Assembly (NCBI GenBank): GCA_946185205.1
Contig: CAMHIP010000010.1
Span: forward strand, 1 to 33,830
Reading direction: 5' to 3'
From: an uncultured Bacteroidales bacterium
Lineage (GTDB): Bacteria; Bacteroidota; Bacteroidia; Bacteroidales; UBA932
Length of the DNA stretch: 33,830 bases
Both the position numbers and the translations under genes were made by a program. Below, one piece after another: positions 18,380-27,757 of this stretch. Below the pieces are notes generated by a model. It worked only from the letters and a program-made list of their open reading frames with translations, was not told the DNA's origin and made no database searches. How positions within the stretch are numbered: position 1 is the stretch's first letter; each line of letters opens with the position of its first letter.

Positions 18380-18757
18380 TTACAGGATCAAGTCACTCTG
18401 GTCCACGTCGCCGAACCACTCATAGACCTTGGCTTCCGCCTGGCTCTTGACCAGCGGCGTGATGCAGTGCATGACTTTATAGACTGCGAAGCCGAGCGCG
18501 GCGATGTCGTCCGTGTATCCGACTCCCGGGAGGAGGTCCGGCATCAGGTCGAAGGGCAGCAGGAAGTAGCCCAGGGCCCCGAGGATGATCCCCTTGTCCT
18601 TCTTGGAGATTTCGGGATCCTGCAGGGCGTAATAGAGGATCAGGGCATAATAGACGGCCTTGGCGCCCAGCCGCCTGAGCGTGCGGCGCAATTTCTTCCA
18701 GAACTTCCCGACGTCGTAGTTCGGAATGTATTTCTCCAGATTCCGGGGTGCTTTCAT
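18380..18757 (-). CDS. YkvA-like DUF1232 membrane protein
   Basis: GALGYFLLPFDLMPDLLPGVGYTDDIAALGFA. Start trimmed to MKAPRNLEKY at 18757. Confidence 0.85.
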   Translation of the reverse strand: MKAPRNLEKYIPNYDVGKFWKKLRRTLRRLGAKAVYYALILYYALQDPEISKKDKGIILGALGYFLLPFDLMPDLLPGVGYTDDIAALGFAVYKVMHCITPLVKSQAEAKVYEWFGDVDQSDLIL

Positions 18758-18762
18758 AAACG

Positions 18763-18770
18763 CAAATTTA
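18763..18770 (-). promoter_or_regulatory. Putative -7 box (TAAATTTG) 5 nt upstream of the DUF1232 ATG
   Basis: caaattta on + strand; ATG at 18757. Confidence 0.45.
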
Positions 18771-18781
18771 CACAATTTCCG

Positions 18782-18789
18782 TATATTTG
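18782..18789 (+). promoter_or_regulatory. Putative -7 box (TATATTTG) 5 nt upstream of the thiL ATG
   Basis: TAnnTTTG match; ATG at 18795. Confidence 0.45.
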
Positions 18790-18794
18790 CACCC

Positions 18795-19838
18795 ATGGCA
18801 GCTACACGACTTGCAGATCTCGGCGAATTCGGCCTCATCGGCCGGATCCGCGAGCGCTTCCGCGCCCCGGAGGGGGTGACGGGGATCGGGGACGACTGCG
18901 CCGTGATCCCCCAGCGCAGCGGAAGCGACACGCTCGTGAGCACCGACATGCTCATCGAGGGGACGCATTTCCTGCGCGCGGACATTCCCCCGTACGCACT
19001 GGGCTGGAAGAGCGCAGCCGTCAACATCAGCGACATCGCCGCGATGGGCGGCTCCCCCACCGCCACCTTCCTCTCCGTCGCCCTGCCCGCCGGGCTGGAA
19101 GCCGGCTGGATGGAAGCATTCCTGCGCGGCTATGCCGAGCTCTCGGAGCGCTTCGGCGCCGCCCTGCTCGGCGGCGACACCACCGCCTCCCCCGACCGCA
19201 TCTGCATCAACGTGGCCGTACTCGGCGAATGCCCTTCCGGGAGCGCCCGCCTGCGCAGCGCCGCCCGCGAAGGCGACCTCGTCTGCGTGACGGGCTGTCT
19301 GGGCGATTCCGCCGCCGGGCTGAAAGCCATCCTGGAAGGCGTGGAGCGCGACGCCGACGTGCAGGCACTCATTGACCGGCACTATCTCCCGCTGCCGCGC
19401 GTGGAGGAAGGCCTGCGGCTCGCCGCCACCCCGGGCGTGCATGCGATGATGGACATCTCGGACGGGATCGGCTCGGATCTTGGGCATATCCTGAGCGCCT
19501 CTTCCGGCGGCTGGGCTGCTGCTGCCGGGGCAGGAAAACGTCCTCGCTCCGCTGCGGAAATGCCCCGGCAGCAGCACCCAGCCGCCTTAGGTGCAAAGAT
19601 CGATCCGGCGAAACTGCCGCTGTCGGAGGAGCTGCGCCGTGTCTGCGCGCGTTTCGGCTGGGATGCCGCCGCGCTGGCGGCCGGGGGCGGCGAGGACTAC
19701 GAACTGCTCTTCACCTGCACCCCGGAAGCGGAGCAGGCGCTGGACGTCCCGCACTTCGTCATCGGGGAGATGACGGAGCAAGGCGGCCTCCGGGGCCTCG
19801 AAGGCCTCTCCGGCTTCGACCATTTCCGGAAATCCTAA
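18795..19838 (+). CDS. thiL: Thiamine-monophosphate kinase ThiL, carrying an in-frame palindromic insert
   Basis: LADLGEFGLIGRI, GIGDDCAVI, VSTDMLIEGTHF, AAVNISDIAAMGG, MMDISDGIGSDLGHI, GGGEDYELLFTC. Tool ORF starts further upstream (18726). Confidence 0.93.
   Translation: MAATRLADLGEFGLIGRIRERFRAPEGVTGIGDDCAVIPQRSGSDTLVSTDMLIEGTHFLRADIPPYALGWKSAAVNISDIAAMGGSPTATFLSVALPAGLEAGWMEAFLRGYAELSERFGAALLGGDTTASPDRICINVAVLGECPSGSARLRSAAREGDLVCVTGCLGDSAAGLKAILEGVERDADVQALIDRHYLPLPRVEEGLRLAATPGVHAMMDISDGIGSDLGHILSASSGGWAAAAGAGKRPRSAAEMPRQQHPAALGAKIDPAKLPLSEELRRVCARFGWDAAALAAGGGEDYELLFTCTPEAEQALDVPHFVIGEMTEQGGLRGLEGLSGFDHFRKS
19506..19586. repeat. Long palindromic element inside thiL
   Basis: Left arm 19506..19532 ggcggctgggctgctgctgccggggca, right arm 19561..19586 tgccccggcagcagcacccagccgcc (reverse complement with one extra base in the left arm), 28-nt loop. 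Confidence 0.85.
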
Positions 19839-21073
19839 TCCCCTGTATAGAAGCGCACCATCGCGCGGATGGCCTCCGCGCAGACCGGGCAGAAATCCGG
19901 GTATCCGTTCGTGCGCATCCGGCAGTCCTCCGTGGCGCGCCAGACCCCCTTGGACTGGTAGCCGGCGCCCTCGATCAGGCCCACGCCGTCGCGCCCCATC
20001 ATCCCCTTCCACTTGGCGCCGAAATCCGCCTGCGTCGTGATGTTCGGCTCCCAGGGCTCGATCCCCGGGAAATACTGTTCCTCATACTGGTCGTCGTAGG
20101 CGTACTCGTCCGCGAGCCCGGCGAAACTGTGGCCGAACTCATGGACCACCACCGGCCGGAAGGCGCTGTGATGCGCCGTGGTCAGCGTATAGGAGTTGTA
20201 GATGCCTCCGCCACCGTAGGTATCGGTATTTGCCAGGATGATGATGTGCTCATACGGCAGCCCCGCGAGCAAGTCGTGCATCCGCTTCAGGTGCAGCGTC
20301 GTCAGGTAGCGGTCCGAATAGAAGGTATCGAAATGCGAGCCCAGCGCCGTATCCTTCCATTCGCCCCGCCGGGGCACGCTGACGCCGCTCTCGGCCGACG
20401 GCAGCTCCACCGCCACAAAGTTGAAGCGGTCTCGCAACTCGCTGAACGCCTGATGCTTCATGAAGCTTTCCACCGCGATGGCGGCATCCTTGTAGAAGGT
20501 CTCCATCTCCGCGGCGGTGTACCCTTCGGGCAGGATCACCACGTCGATGCACTCCTGCGGCGTACCGCTGCGCAGGATATCCCGCGTGCGGGGCGGCTCG
20601 GCCCCGATCCGGCGGATCAGGATGTCGGCGGGGTCCACCCGGTGCGTCAGCCGCGCCGACACCTGCCGGTGGAAATCATACAGCACCACCGTCACATCAA
20701 CGGGCGCGGAGGGCATCGGCAGCAGGAAGACATTCTCGAAACTCTTCCGCACGCGGGTCGCCTCCTCGGTGGCCTGCCACTCCTGGAAAAGCGTGGAGAA
20801 GGAGTTGCAATACAGCAGCCGGCCCGTCTGCGCGTCGTGCATGCGGATCTGGCCGTTGCCCCGCAGGGGCGGGCAGTCCAGGTTGACCCGGCGCCCCGCC
20901 CAGCCGTCGAAGGCGGACAGGTCGTCCAGCGCGATCGTGCAGGTCCGGTCCGTCCCGGAGAAGACATAATCCACCCGGAGCGTGCGCTCCGTCAGCGGTG
21001 CGGGCAGCGGCTGCGCCGACAGGCAGAACACGGCCCCAACGGCAGCCAAAATGGTCAGAATACATCTCTTCAT
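19835..21073 (-). CDS. M64-family (IgA peptidase-like) metallopeptidase, secreted
   Basis: Signal peptide; VVILPEGYTAAEMETFYKDA; zinc motif VVHEFGHSFAGLADEYAY. Confidence 0.9.
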   Translation of the reverse strand: MKRCILTILAAVGAVFCLSAQPLPAPLTERTLRVDYVFSGTDRTCTIALDDLSAFDGWAGRRVNLDCPPLRGNGQIRMHDAQTGRLLYCNSFSTLFQEWQATEEATRVRKSFENVFLLPMPSAPVDVTVVLYDFHRQVSARLTHRVDPADILIRRIGAEPPRTRDILRSGTPQECIDVVILPEGYTAAEMETFYKDAAIAVESFMKHQAFSELRDRFNFVAVELPSAESGVSVPRRGEWKDTALGSHFDTFYSDRYLTTLHLKRMHDLLAGLPYEHIIILANTDTYGGGGIYNSYTLTTAHHSAFRPVVVHEFGHSFAGLADEYAYDDQYEEQYFPGIEPWEPNITTQADFGAKWKGMMGRDGVGLIEGAGYQSKGVWRATEDCRMRTNGYPDFCPVCAEAIRAMVRFYTGD

Positions 21074-21077
21074 ACTT

Positions 21078-21085
21078 CAAAGTTA
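21078..21085 (-). promoter_or_regulatory. Putative -7 box (TAACTTTG) 4 nt upstream of the M64 peptidase ATG
   Basis: caaagtta on + strand; ATG at 21073. Confidence 0.4.
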
Positions 21086-21149
21086 CGCAAAACCCTTGGT
21101 ATTTCCTCCCGGAAAAGCTAACTTGCCGTCGAAAACCAATCACACAATC

Positions 21150-22181
21150 ATGAAATTAACCCACTTCTTCCTCACCCTGGCCGTTTCGGCGGCCTCGCTC
21201 TGCATGACCGCCTGCGGCGGCAGCACGACCCAAGACAGCATTCCCTCAGACAAGAAAGAAGTCATCGACCGCTTCCTCGCCGGGACGCTCGATCCCTCCT
21301 ATACCCCCGCCCTCTTCTTCGGCCATTTCGGCGGCGACCAGAAGCTCGGCGAAGGCGCAGTCAAGGCCCACCTGAGCCTGTTCCTCAAGGGCGGCGCGGA
21401 CATCCTCAAGATCCAGACCGAGCAGCCGATGCCCCGCGTCGAAGACCTGTCGATGGACACCCCGCTCGTGCCGGAAGACTGGTACGCCCCGACCGTGGAG
21501 GTCATCAAGGAAGTCCTCTCCTACGTGGGCAAGGACGTCTATGTGATGCCCACCATCCTCAGCACCCACCAGGTGGCCCGCCAGGGCTTCGGCGACGACC
21601 GCCTGCCCGGCTGGTCCGTGGAGCGTCCGGAGGCCTACAAGCGCATGCTGGACTCCTACACCAAGGCCATCCTCTGGTACATCCGCGAATGCAAGAAGAT
21701 CGGCGTCGAGTGCTTCTTCACCGCCACGCAGGGCGGCGAGAAAAAGTTCTACGAGCTGGCCGTGCCCGGCGGATTCTATGAGACCTGGATCCGGCCCTAC
21801 GACCTTGAAGTGATGAACGAGGCCGCCAAGGGCACGAAATTCACCATCCTGCACATCTGCGACTGGGAAGGCCCGATGGACGACCTGACCCGCTTCCTGG
21901 ACTACCCCGGCACCATCGTCAACGTCCCGCTGACCGTGGACGGCGAGCCCCTCTCCCTGACCGCGACGTATGAAATGTTCAAGCGCCCGGTCCTCGGCGG
22001 CTTCAACCGCAAGGCCGAGATCGGCAAGGAGTCTCCGGAAAAGATTGCCGCCATGACCCGCGAGATCATCGCAAACGGCCCCAAGGGCCACCTGATGATC
22101 GGCGCCGACTGCTCCGTCCCTTCCCCGCTGAACATCACGGACAACATCCACGCCGCCGTCAGCGCGGCCCACGGCCGCTAG
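21150..22181 (+). CDS. Uroporphyrinogen decarboxylase-family (URO-D fold) protein with lipoprotein signal peptide
   Basis: MKLTHFFLTLAVSAASLCMTACGG lipobox; LFLKGGADILKIQTEQPMP, ILHICDWEGPMDDLTRFLDYPGTIVNVPL, GPKGHLMIGADCSVPSPLNITDNIHAAVSAA resemble URO-D/methyltransferase proteins. Confidence 0.75.
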   Translation: MKLTHFFLTLAVSAASLCMTACGGSTTQDSIPSDKKEVIDRFLAGTLDPSYTPALFFGHFGGDQKLGEGAVKAHLSLFLKGGADILKIQTEQPMPRVEDLSMDTPLVPEDWYAPTVEVIKEVLSYVGKDVYVMPTILSTHQVARQGFGDDRLPGWSVERPEAYKRMLDSYTKAILWYIRECKKIGVECFFTATQGGEKKFYELAVPGGFYETWIRPYDLEVMNEAAKGTKFTILHICDWEGPMDDLTRFLDYPGTIVNVPLTVDGEPLSLTATYEMFKRPVLGGFNRKAEIGKESPEKIAAMTREIIANGPKGHLMIGADCSVPSPLNITDNIHAAVSAAHGR

Positions 22182-23923
22182 AGCGGCAGCTGGAATTCCA
22201 TCACTTTCTCCACGTAATCCACAAAGGCGGCATTGCACAGGCGCATGCCGCCTTTTGTCGGATATAAGCCCGTAAAATACCAGTCGCCGGGATGGTCCGG
22301 GCAGGCGTGGTGCAACCCCTCGATGCTCTGGAAGACCAGCTCGATCGGAGCCCGCATGCCTTCAGGCCGGAGCATCTCCACGATCTTCGCGTTGATATCC
22401 TCCACGCTGAAAGGAGCATAGATCTTCCGGACATGGTTCTCCGACTGCGGGTCCTCCTTGCATTTCCGGTAGACGTCCGCGATCAGCTGCTGCATGCCGC
22501 GGTCGCGGAGCAGCGCGATGGCGGCCCGGAAGGCGCACAGTTCCTCCAGGTGCGACATATCGATGCCGTAGTAATCGGGATACCGGATCTGCGGAGCGCT
22601 GGACACCATGACGATCTTCTTGGGATGCAGCCGGTCCAGGATCTTGAAGATACTCTCCCGCAGGGTCGTTCCCCGGACGATGCTGTCGTCGATGACGACC
22701 AGGTTGTCCTCGTAGGGCCGCAGGCTGCCGTAGCTGATGTCATAGACATGGGCGGCCAGGTCATTGCGGCCGGCATTGTCCGTAATGAAAGTGCGCAACT
22801 TGATGTCCTTCCAGACCACCTTCTCCGCCCGGACATCGTAATGATGATTCCGCAGGCCGCCAACCAGGCCGTAATAAGCCACTTCCGCGGTATTGGGAAT
22901 ATAAGAAAAGACCGTATTCTCCACATCCCCGCCGACCGCCTCAAGGACAGGCATCGTCAATTGCTCTCCAAGGCTCTTCCGCTCCCGGTAGATGTCGGCA
23001 TCGGATCCCCGGCTGAAGTAGATGCGCTCGAAAGAGCAGGCACTGAACTGCTGCGCCGGCAGGATCTGCTCCAGGCTGCTCCCGCCGCTCTTCCGCACGA
23101 TAAGGGCCTGGCCGGGCTTCAATTCGCAGACATCCGCACATTCCAGGTTGAAGGTGGTCTGGAGCACGGCCCGTTCGCTCGCCACGGCCACAATCTCCCC
23201 ATCCCGGTAATAAAACGCCGGACGGATGCCCCACGGGTCCCGTACGGCGAACATCTCCCCGCTGCCGGTCACCCCGCACATCACATAGCCCCCGTCGTAA
23301 TGCTCCATCGTCGTCCGGAGCACATTGGCCATGCACACATGATCATCAATGTAGTGGGTGACATCCAATCCCTCCAGTCCCCTCTCCCTAGCTTCGCCGA
23401 ACAGCCGCTCCACCTCGCGGTCCAGGCGGTGTCCCATCAATTCAAGCGTGATGTATGCATCGCCGTACAACCGGGGGGACTGCCCCTGTTCCGTCAGGAA
23501 GCGGAAGACTTCGTCGATGTTGGTCATATTGAAATTGCCGCACAGGCAGAGGTTCTTCGCCCGCCAGTTGTTGCGGCGCAGGAAAGGGTGGACATAGGTC
23601 AGCCCGCTCCGGCCCGTCGTCGAATAACGGAGATGTCCCATCAACAGCTGCCCGCCGGCAGAGGCGCCCAGGCGCTTGAATATCTCCGTGATAGCATCCG
23701 TGCCCTCCGCCCGCTCGCGGAACATATACTCGCTCCCGGCAGGTGCATCCAAGTCGACATAAGCCAGACCGGCCCCTTCCTGTCCCCGGTTGTGCTGTTT
23801 CTCCATCAGCAGATACAATTTGTCCAGCCCATAGCGGGCCGTCCCGTATTTCAACCGGTAGTATTCCAACGGCTTGAGCAGGCGGATCATCGCCACGCCG
23901 CACTCATGCTTCAGCATCTCCAT
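22178..23923 (-). CDS. purF: Amidophosphoribosyltransferase (PurF-like, class II glutamine amidotransferase)
   Basis: HECGVAMIRLLKPLEYY, MEKQHNRGQEGAGLAYV, MGHLRYSTTG, PRPP-binding VVIDDSIVRGTTLRESIFKIL. ATG placed at 23923. Confidence 0.88.
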   Translation of the reverse strand: MEMLKHECGVAMIRLLKPLEYYRLKYGTARYGLDKLYLLMEKQHNRGQEGAGLAYVDLDAPAGSEYMFRERAEGTDAITEIFKRLGASAGGQLLMGHLRYSTTGRSGLTYVHPFLRRNNWRAKNLCLCGNFNMTNIDEVFRFLTEQGQSPRLYGDAYITLELMGHRLDREVERLFGEARERGLEGLDVTHYIDDHVCMANVLRTTMEHYDGGYVMCGVTGSGEMFAVRDPWGIRPAFYYRDGEIVAVASERAVLQTTFNLECADVCELKPGQALIVRKSGGSSLEQILPAQQFSACSFERIYFSRGSDADIYRERKSLGEQLTMPVLEAVGGDVENTVFSYIPNTAEVAYYGLVGGLRNHHYDVRAEKVVWKDIKLRTFITDNAGRNDLAAHVYDISYGSLRPYEDNLVVIDDSIVRGTTLRESIFKILDRLHPKKIVMVSSAPQIRYPDYYGIDMSHLEELCAFRAAIALLRDRGMQQLIADVYRKCKEDPQSENHVRKIYAPFSVEDINAKIVEMLRPEGMRAPIELVFQSIEGLHHACPDHPGDWYFTGLYPTKGGMRLCNAAFVDYVEKVMEFQLPL

Positions 23924-25520
23924 AAGCAATGCACGCCTGAATGAAACTTACAAACAACGGATGGGGATGCAGCACTGTCGAACTGTATTCCGGATGGAAC
24001 TGCGTACCGATATACCAGCGCAGCGACGGGATCTCGACCACTTCCACCAGGTCCGCATCGGGATTGACGCCCACGCACTGCATCCCGGCCTGCTCGTACG
24101 CATCCCGATAGCGGTTGTTGAACTCGTAGCGGTGGCGGTGGCGCTCCCGGACGGACGTCTGTCCGCCATACGCCGCACAGGCATGGCTGCCGGGCCGGAT
24201 TGCACAGGGATAGGCGCCAAGCCGCATCGTGCCGCCCATCTGGGTGATGTTCTTCTGCTCTTCCATGAGGTCGATGACGTTGTGGGGAGTGTCCGGATTC
24301 ATCTCGGCACTGTCCGCATCGGCATAGCCCAGCACATTCCGGGCGAACTCGATCACCATCATCTGCATGCCCAGGCAGATGCCGAAACAGGGGACATCAT
24401 GCGTACGGGCATACTCCGCCGCGAGGATCTTGCCGGGGATCCCCCGCTGGCCGAAGCCCGGGCAGATCACGATGCCGGCCATGCCGGAGAGTTTCTCCGC
24501 CACGTTCTCCCGCGTAAGTTCCTGGCTTCCGACATAATGGATCCTGACTTTCACGTCTTCGTAGATGCCGGCCAGGTTCAGGCTCTCGCGGATGCTCTTG
24601 TAGGCATCCTGCAGGTCATATTTACCCACCAGGGCCACATGAACCTCCCGCCTCGCATTCCGCTGCTTCTCCAAAAAGGCATGCCAGGACTGCATCGCGG
24701 GCGTCTCCCCTACGGGGATGCCGATCTTCCGGAGGATGGCGGCGTCAAGCCCCTGGCGCTGCATGTTCACAGGCACCTCGTAGATGCTCGGCAAGTCTTC
24801 ACTCTGCACCACGCATTCGAGATCCACATTGCAGAACGAGGCCACTTTCATCCGCATGGCATCGTCCAGATGGCGCTCCGTGCGCAGGACGATGATGTCG
24901 GGCTGGATCCCCATTCCCTGCAACTCCTTGACAGAATGCTGCGTGGGCTTGGTCTTCAGCTCCTCGGCGGCTTTCAGATAAGGCACATAGGTCAGATGCA
25001 CGCAAACGGCGTCGCGGCCCAGTTGCCAGCGCAGCTGGCGGATGGCTTCCATGAAGGGCGCGCTCTCGATGTCGCCGATGGTGCCACCCACCTCCGTGAT
25101 CACGAAGTCCACATTCTCCCCTTCCACATCCTGGCGTAGCATCCGGCGCTTGATCTCGTCCGTGATATGCGGCACCACCTGGATGGTCTTGCCCAGATAG
25201 TCCCCACGGCGTTCACGATCGATCACGGTCTTGTAGATGCGCCCGGTGGTGACGGAGTTGTCCCGCGTGGTACGGATGCCCGTAAACCGCTCGTAATGTC
25301 CCAGGTCCAGGTCCGTCTCGAAGCCGTCCTCCGTCACATAGCACTCGCCGTGCTCATAGGGGTTGAGCGTACCCGGATCGATGTTGATGTAGGGGTCGAA
25401 TTTCTGGATCGTAATCTTGAAACCCCGCGCCTGCAGGAGCTTTCCGAGACTGGCGGAGATGATCCCTTTCCCGAGGGAAGACACCACACCGCCAGTAATG
25501 AAGATGTATTTCGTCTCCAT
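23904..25520 (-). CDS. pyrG: CTP synthase
   Basis: METKYIFITGGVVSSLGKGIISASLGKLLQARGFKITIQKFDPYINIDPGTLNPYEHGECYV; GATase class I CFGICLGMQMMVIEFAR. Confidence 0.97.
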   Translation of the reverse strand: METKYIFITGGVVSSLGKGIISASLGKLLQARGFKITIQKFDPYINIDPGTLNPYEHGECYVTEDGFETDLDLGHYERFTGIRTTRDNSVTTGRIYKTVIDRERRGDYLGKTIQVVPHITDEIKRRMLRQDVEGENVDFVITEVGGTIGDIESAPFMEAIRQLRWQLGRDAVCVHLTYVPYLKAAEELKTKPTQHSVKELQGMGIQPDIIVLRTERHLDDAMRMKVASFCNVDLECVVQSEDLPSIYEVPVNMQRQGLDAAILRKIGIPVGETPAMQSWHAFLEKQRNARREVHVALVGKYDLQDAYKSIRESLNLAGIYEDVKVRIHYVGSQELTRENVAEKLSGMAGIVICPGFGQRGIPGKILAAEYARTHDVPCFGICLGMQMMVIEFARNVLGYADADSAEMNPDTPHNVIDLMEEQKNITQMGGTMRLGAYPCAIRPGSHACAAYGGQTSVRERHRHRYEFNNRYRDAYEQAGMQCVGVNPDADLVEVVEIPSLRWYIGTQFHPEYSSTVLHPHPLFVSFIQACIAYGDAEA

Positions 25521-25544
25521 TTCCTTTCCGCTATTTGCCATGCC

Positions 25545-27719
25545 TTAGTTGATGAAAAGCAGTTCCCGGTACTTCGGCAGCGGCCACATCTTGTTGTCCA
25601 CCACCTCTTCGAGCTTGTCGATCGGACGGCGCAGCGCCGGGAAGCTCTCGGCGATCTCCCGGTAAGCGAGGGCGCGCTCGTAGTCATCGGCGATGACGTT
25701 GGCGGCCTTGCGGGCTTCCCGCATCGCCTCGGCCTTCACGCGCACATCCTCCACATAGCGGTTGATGTCGGAGAGGAACTTCATCTCGGTGGCGCAGCCG
25801 TCGAGATTGCCGCACACTTCCTTGGCTAGGGCCAGTTCCTGCAGGAGCTTGGACTTGTACTCGAGGGCGGCCGGGATGATGTGGTTGAGCGCCATCCGTA
25901 CCATCACGCGGGACTCGATCTGCACCTTCTTGGTGTAGGTCTCCCACTTCACCTCGTTGCGGGCGCGGAGTTCCTTCTCGGTATAGACCCCCGTCTTGGT
26001 GAACATTTCGATGGCTTCCGGCTTCGTGAATTCGGCGAACATCTTGGGGACGTTGGTCTCCACGTCCAGGCCGCGGCGGGCGGCTTCGGCCTTCCATTCC
26101 TCCGTGTAGCCGTTGCCGTCGAAGCAGACCACGTCCAGCACCGACCGGATGATGGGCTTGAGGGCGTCCATCACGGCCACATTGAGCTTTTTGCCCGTGG
26201 CCAGTTCGGCGTCCACGGCCGCCTTGAAATCGATCAGCTGCTCGGCCACGGCCGCATTGAGCGTGGTCATCGCCCCGGCGCAGTTGGCGCTCGACCCGAC
26301 GGCGCGGAACTCGAAACGGTTGCCCGTGAAGGCGAAAGGCGAGGTGCGGTTGCGGTCGGTGTTGTCCACGAAGATCTCCGGGATCTCCACCAGGCCCAGG
26401 CTCTTGCCCTTCTTGCCCGCGATCTCGATCGGGGTGTCGGAGGGGACCTCCAGGAGCTTGTGCAGGACCTCCGTCATCGTACGGCCCAGGAAGGCGGAGA
26501 CGATGGCGGGCGGGGCCTCGTTGGCGCCCAGGCGGTGGGCGTTGGTGGCGCTGGCGATCGAGGCCTTGAGCAGGGCGTTGTGTTTCTGCACGGCGGCCAG
26601 CACGTTCACGAAGAAGGTGACGAACTGGAGGTTGCCCTTGGCATCCTTGCCCGGAGCGAGCAGCTGCGTGCCGCGGTCCGTGCCGAGCGACCAGTTGTTG
26701 TGTTTGCCGGAGCCGTTCACGCCGTCGAAGGGCTTCTCGTGCAGGAGCACCACGAAGCCGTGCTTGCGGGCGATGCGGTTCATCAGGTTCATCACGATCT
26801 GGTTCTGGTCGTTGGCGAGGTTGGCTTCGCCGTAGATCGGCGCCAGCTCGAACTGGTTGGGAGCCACCTCGTTGTGGCGGGTCTTGAGGGGAATGCCCAG
26901 GCGGTGGCCGGCCACTTCGAGGTCACGCATGAAAGCGGCCACGCGCGGCGGGATGGCGCCGAAATAGTGGTCGTCCAGCTGCTGGTTCTTGGAGGAAATG
27001 TGTCCGAACAGGGTGCGGCCGGTGATCATCAGGTCCGTGCGGGCAGCGAAGAGCCCCTCGTCCACGAGGAAGTACTCCTGCTCCCAGCCCAGGTAGGAAT
27101 AGACTTTCTTGACAGCGGGATCGAAGAGTTTGCAGATGGGAATGGCGGCATCGCTGACGGCCTTGAGGGCCCGTTTGAGCGGGGTCTTGTAGTCCAGCGC
27201 CTCACCGGTATAGGAAATGAAAATGGTGGGGATGCAGAGCGTGTCGTCCAGGATGAAGACCGGGGAGGTCGGGTCCCAGGCGGTGTAGCCGCGGGCCTCG
27301 AAGGTGGCGCGGATGCCGCCGTTGGGGAAGGAAGAGGCGTCCGGCTCCTGCTGGGCGAGCATCTTGCCGTCGAAGGTCTCGATCACGCCGCCCTTGCCGT
27401 CGTAGTCGATCAGCGAATCGTGCTTCTCGGCCGTACCGTCGGTCAGGGGCTGGAACCAGTGGGTGACATGGGTGACTCCGTGCTCCATCGCCCACTCCTT
27501 CATGCCGCGGGCCACGCCGTCGGCGGTCTTGCGGTCAAGGTGCTCGCCGCCTTCGATGCAGGCGAGCAGGGCCTGGAGCGAGTCGGCGTCGAGATACTTG
27601 GCCATTTGCTTCCGGCCGAACACGAGTTCGCCGAAATAGTCGGAGGTCTTGCCGGAGGGGATCTCGGCCGGGACTTCCTTCTTCTCGAAGGATTCCTTCA
27701 CCAAATCAAATCTGTCCAT
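25545..27719 (-). CDS. glnN: Type III glutamine synthetase
   Basis: 724 aa; FGRKQMAKYLDADSL; HFGAIPPRVAAF-type DHYFGAIPPRVAAFMRDLE; GVNGSGKHNNWSLGTDRGTQLLAPG; FTGNRFEFRAVGSSANCAGAMTTLNAAVAE. Confidence 0.96.
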   Translation of the reverse strand: MDRFDLVKESFEKKEVPAEIPSGKTSDYFGELVFGRKQMAKYLDADSLQALLACIEGGEHLDRKTADGVARGMKEWAMEHGVTHVTHWFQPLTDGTAEKHDSLIDYDGKGGVIETFDGKMLAQQEPDASSFPNGGIRATFEARGYTAWDPTSPVFILDDTLCIPTIFISYTGEALDYKTPLKRALKAVSDAAIPICKLFDPAVKKVYSYLGWEQEYFLVDEGLFAARTDLMITGRTLFGHISSKNQQLDDHYFGAIPPRVAAFMRDLEVAGHRLGIPLKTRHNEVAPNQFELAPIYGEANLANDQNQIVMNLMNRIARKHGFVVLLHEKPFDGVNGSGKHNNWSLGTDRGTQLLAPGKDAKGNLQFVTFFVNVLAAVQKHNALLKASIASATNAHRLGANEAPPAIVSAFLGRTMTEVLHKLLEVPSDTPIEIAGKKGKSLGLVEIPEIFVDNTDRNRTSPFAFTGNRFEFRAVGSSANCAGAMTTLNAAVAEQLIDFKAAVDAELATGKKLNVAVMDALKPIIRSVLDVVCFDGNGYTEEWKAEAARRGLDVETNVPKMFAEFTKPEAIEMFTKTGVYTEKELRARNEVKWETYTKKVQIESRVMVRMALNHIIPAALEYKSKLLQELALAKEVCGNLDGCATEMKFLSDINRYVEDVRVKAEAMREARKAANVIADDYERALAYREIAESFPALRRPIDKLEEVVDNKMWPLPKYRELLFIN

Positions 27720-27757
27720 ACTGTTTTATATTGTTAAACTAACCGTTCGTCACAAAA

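Noticed and set aside
25881-27737. 618-aa plus-strand ORF antisense to glnN
   Set aside because: Biased shadow ORF; glnN on the minus strand is unambiguous.
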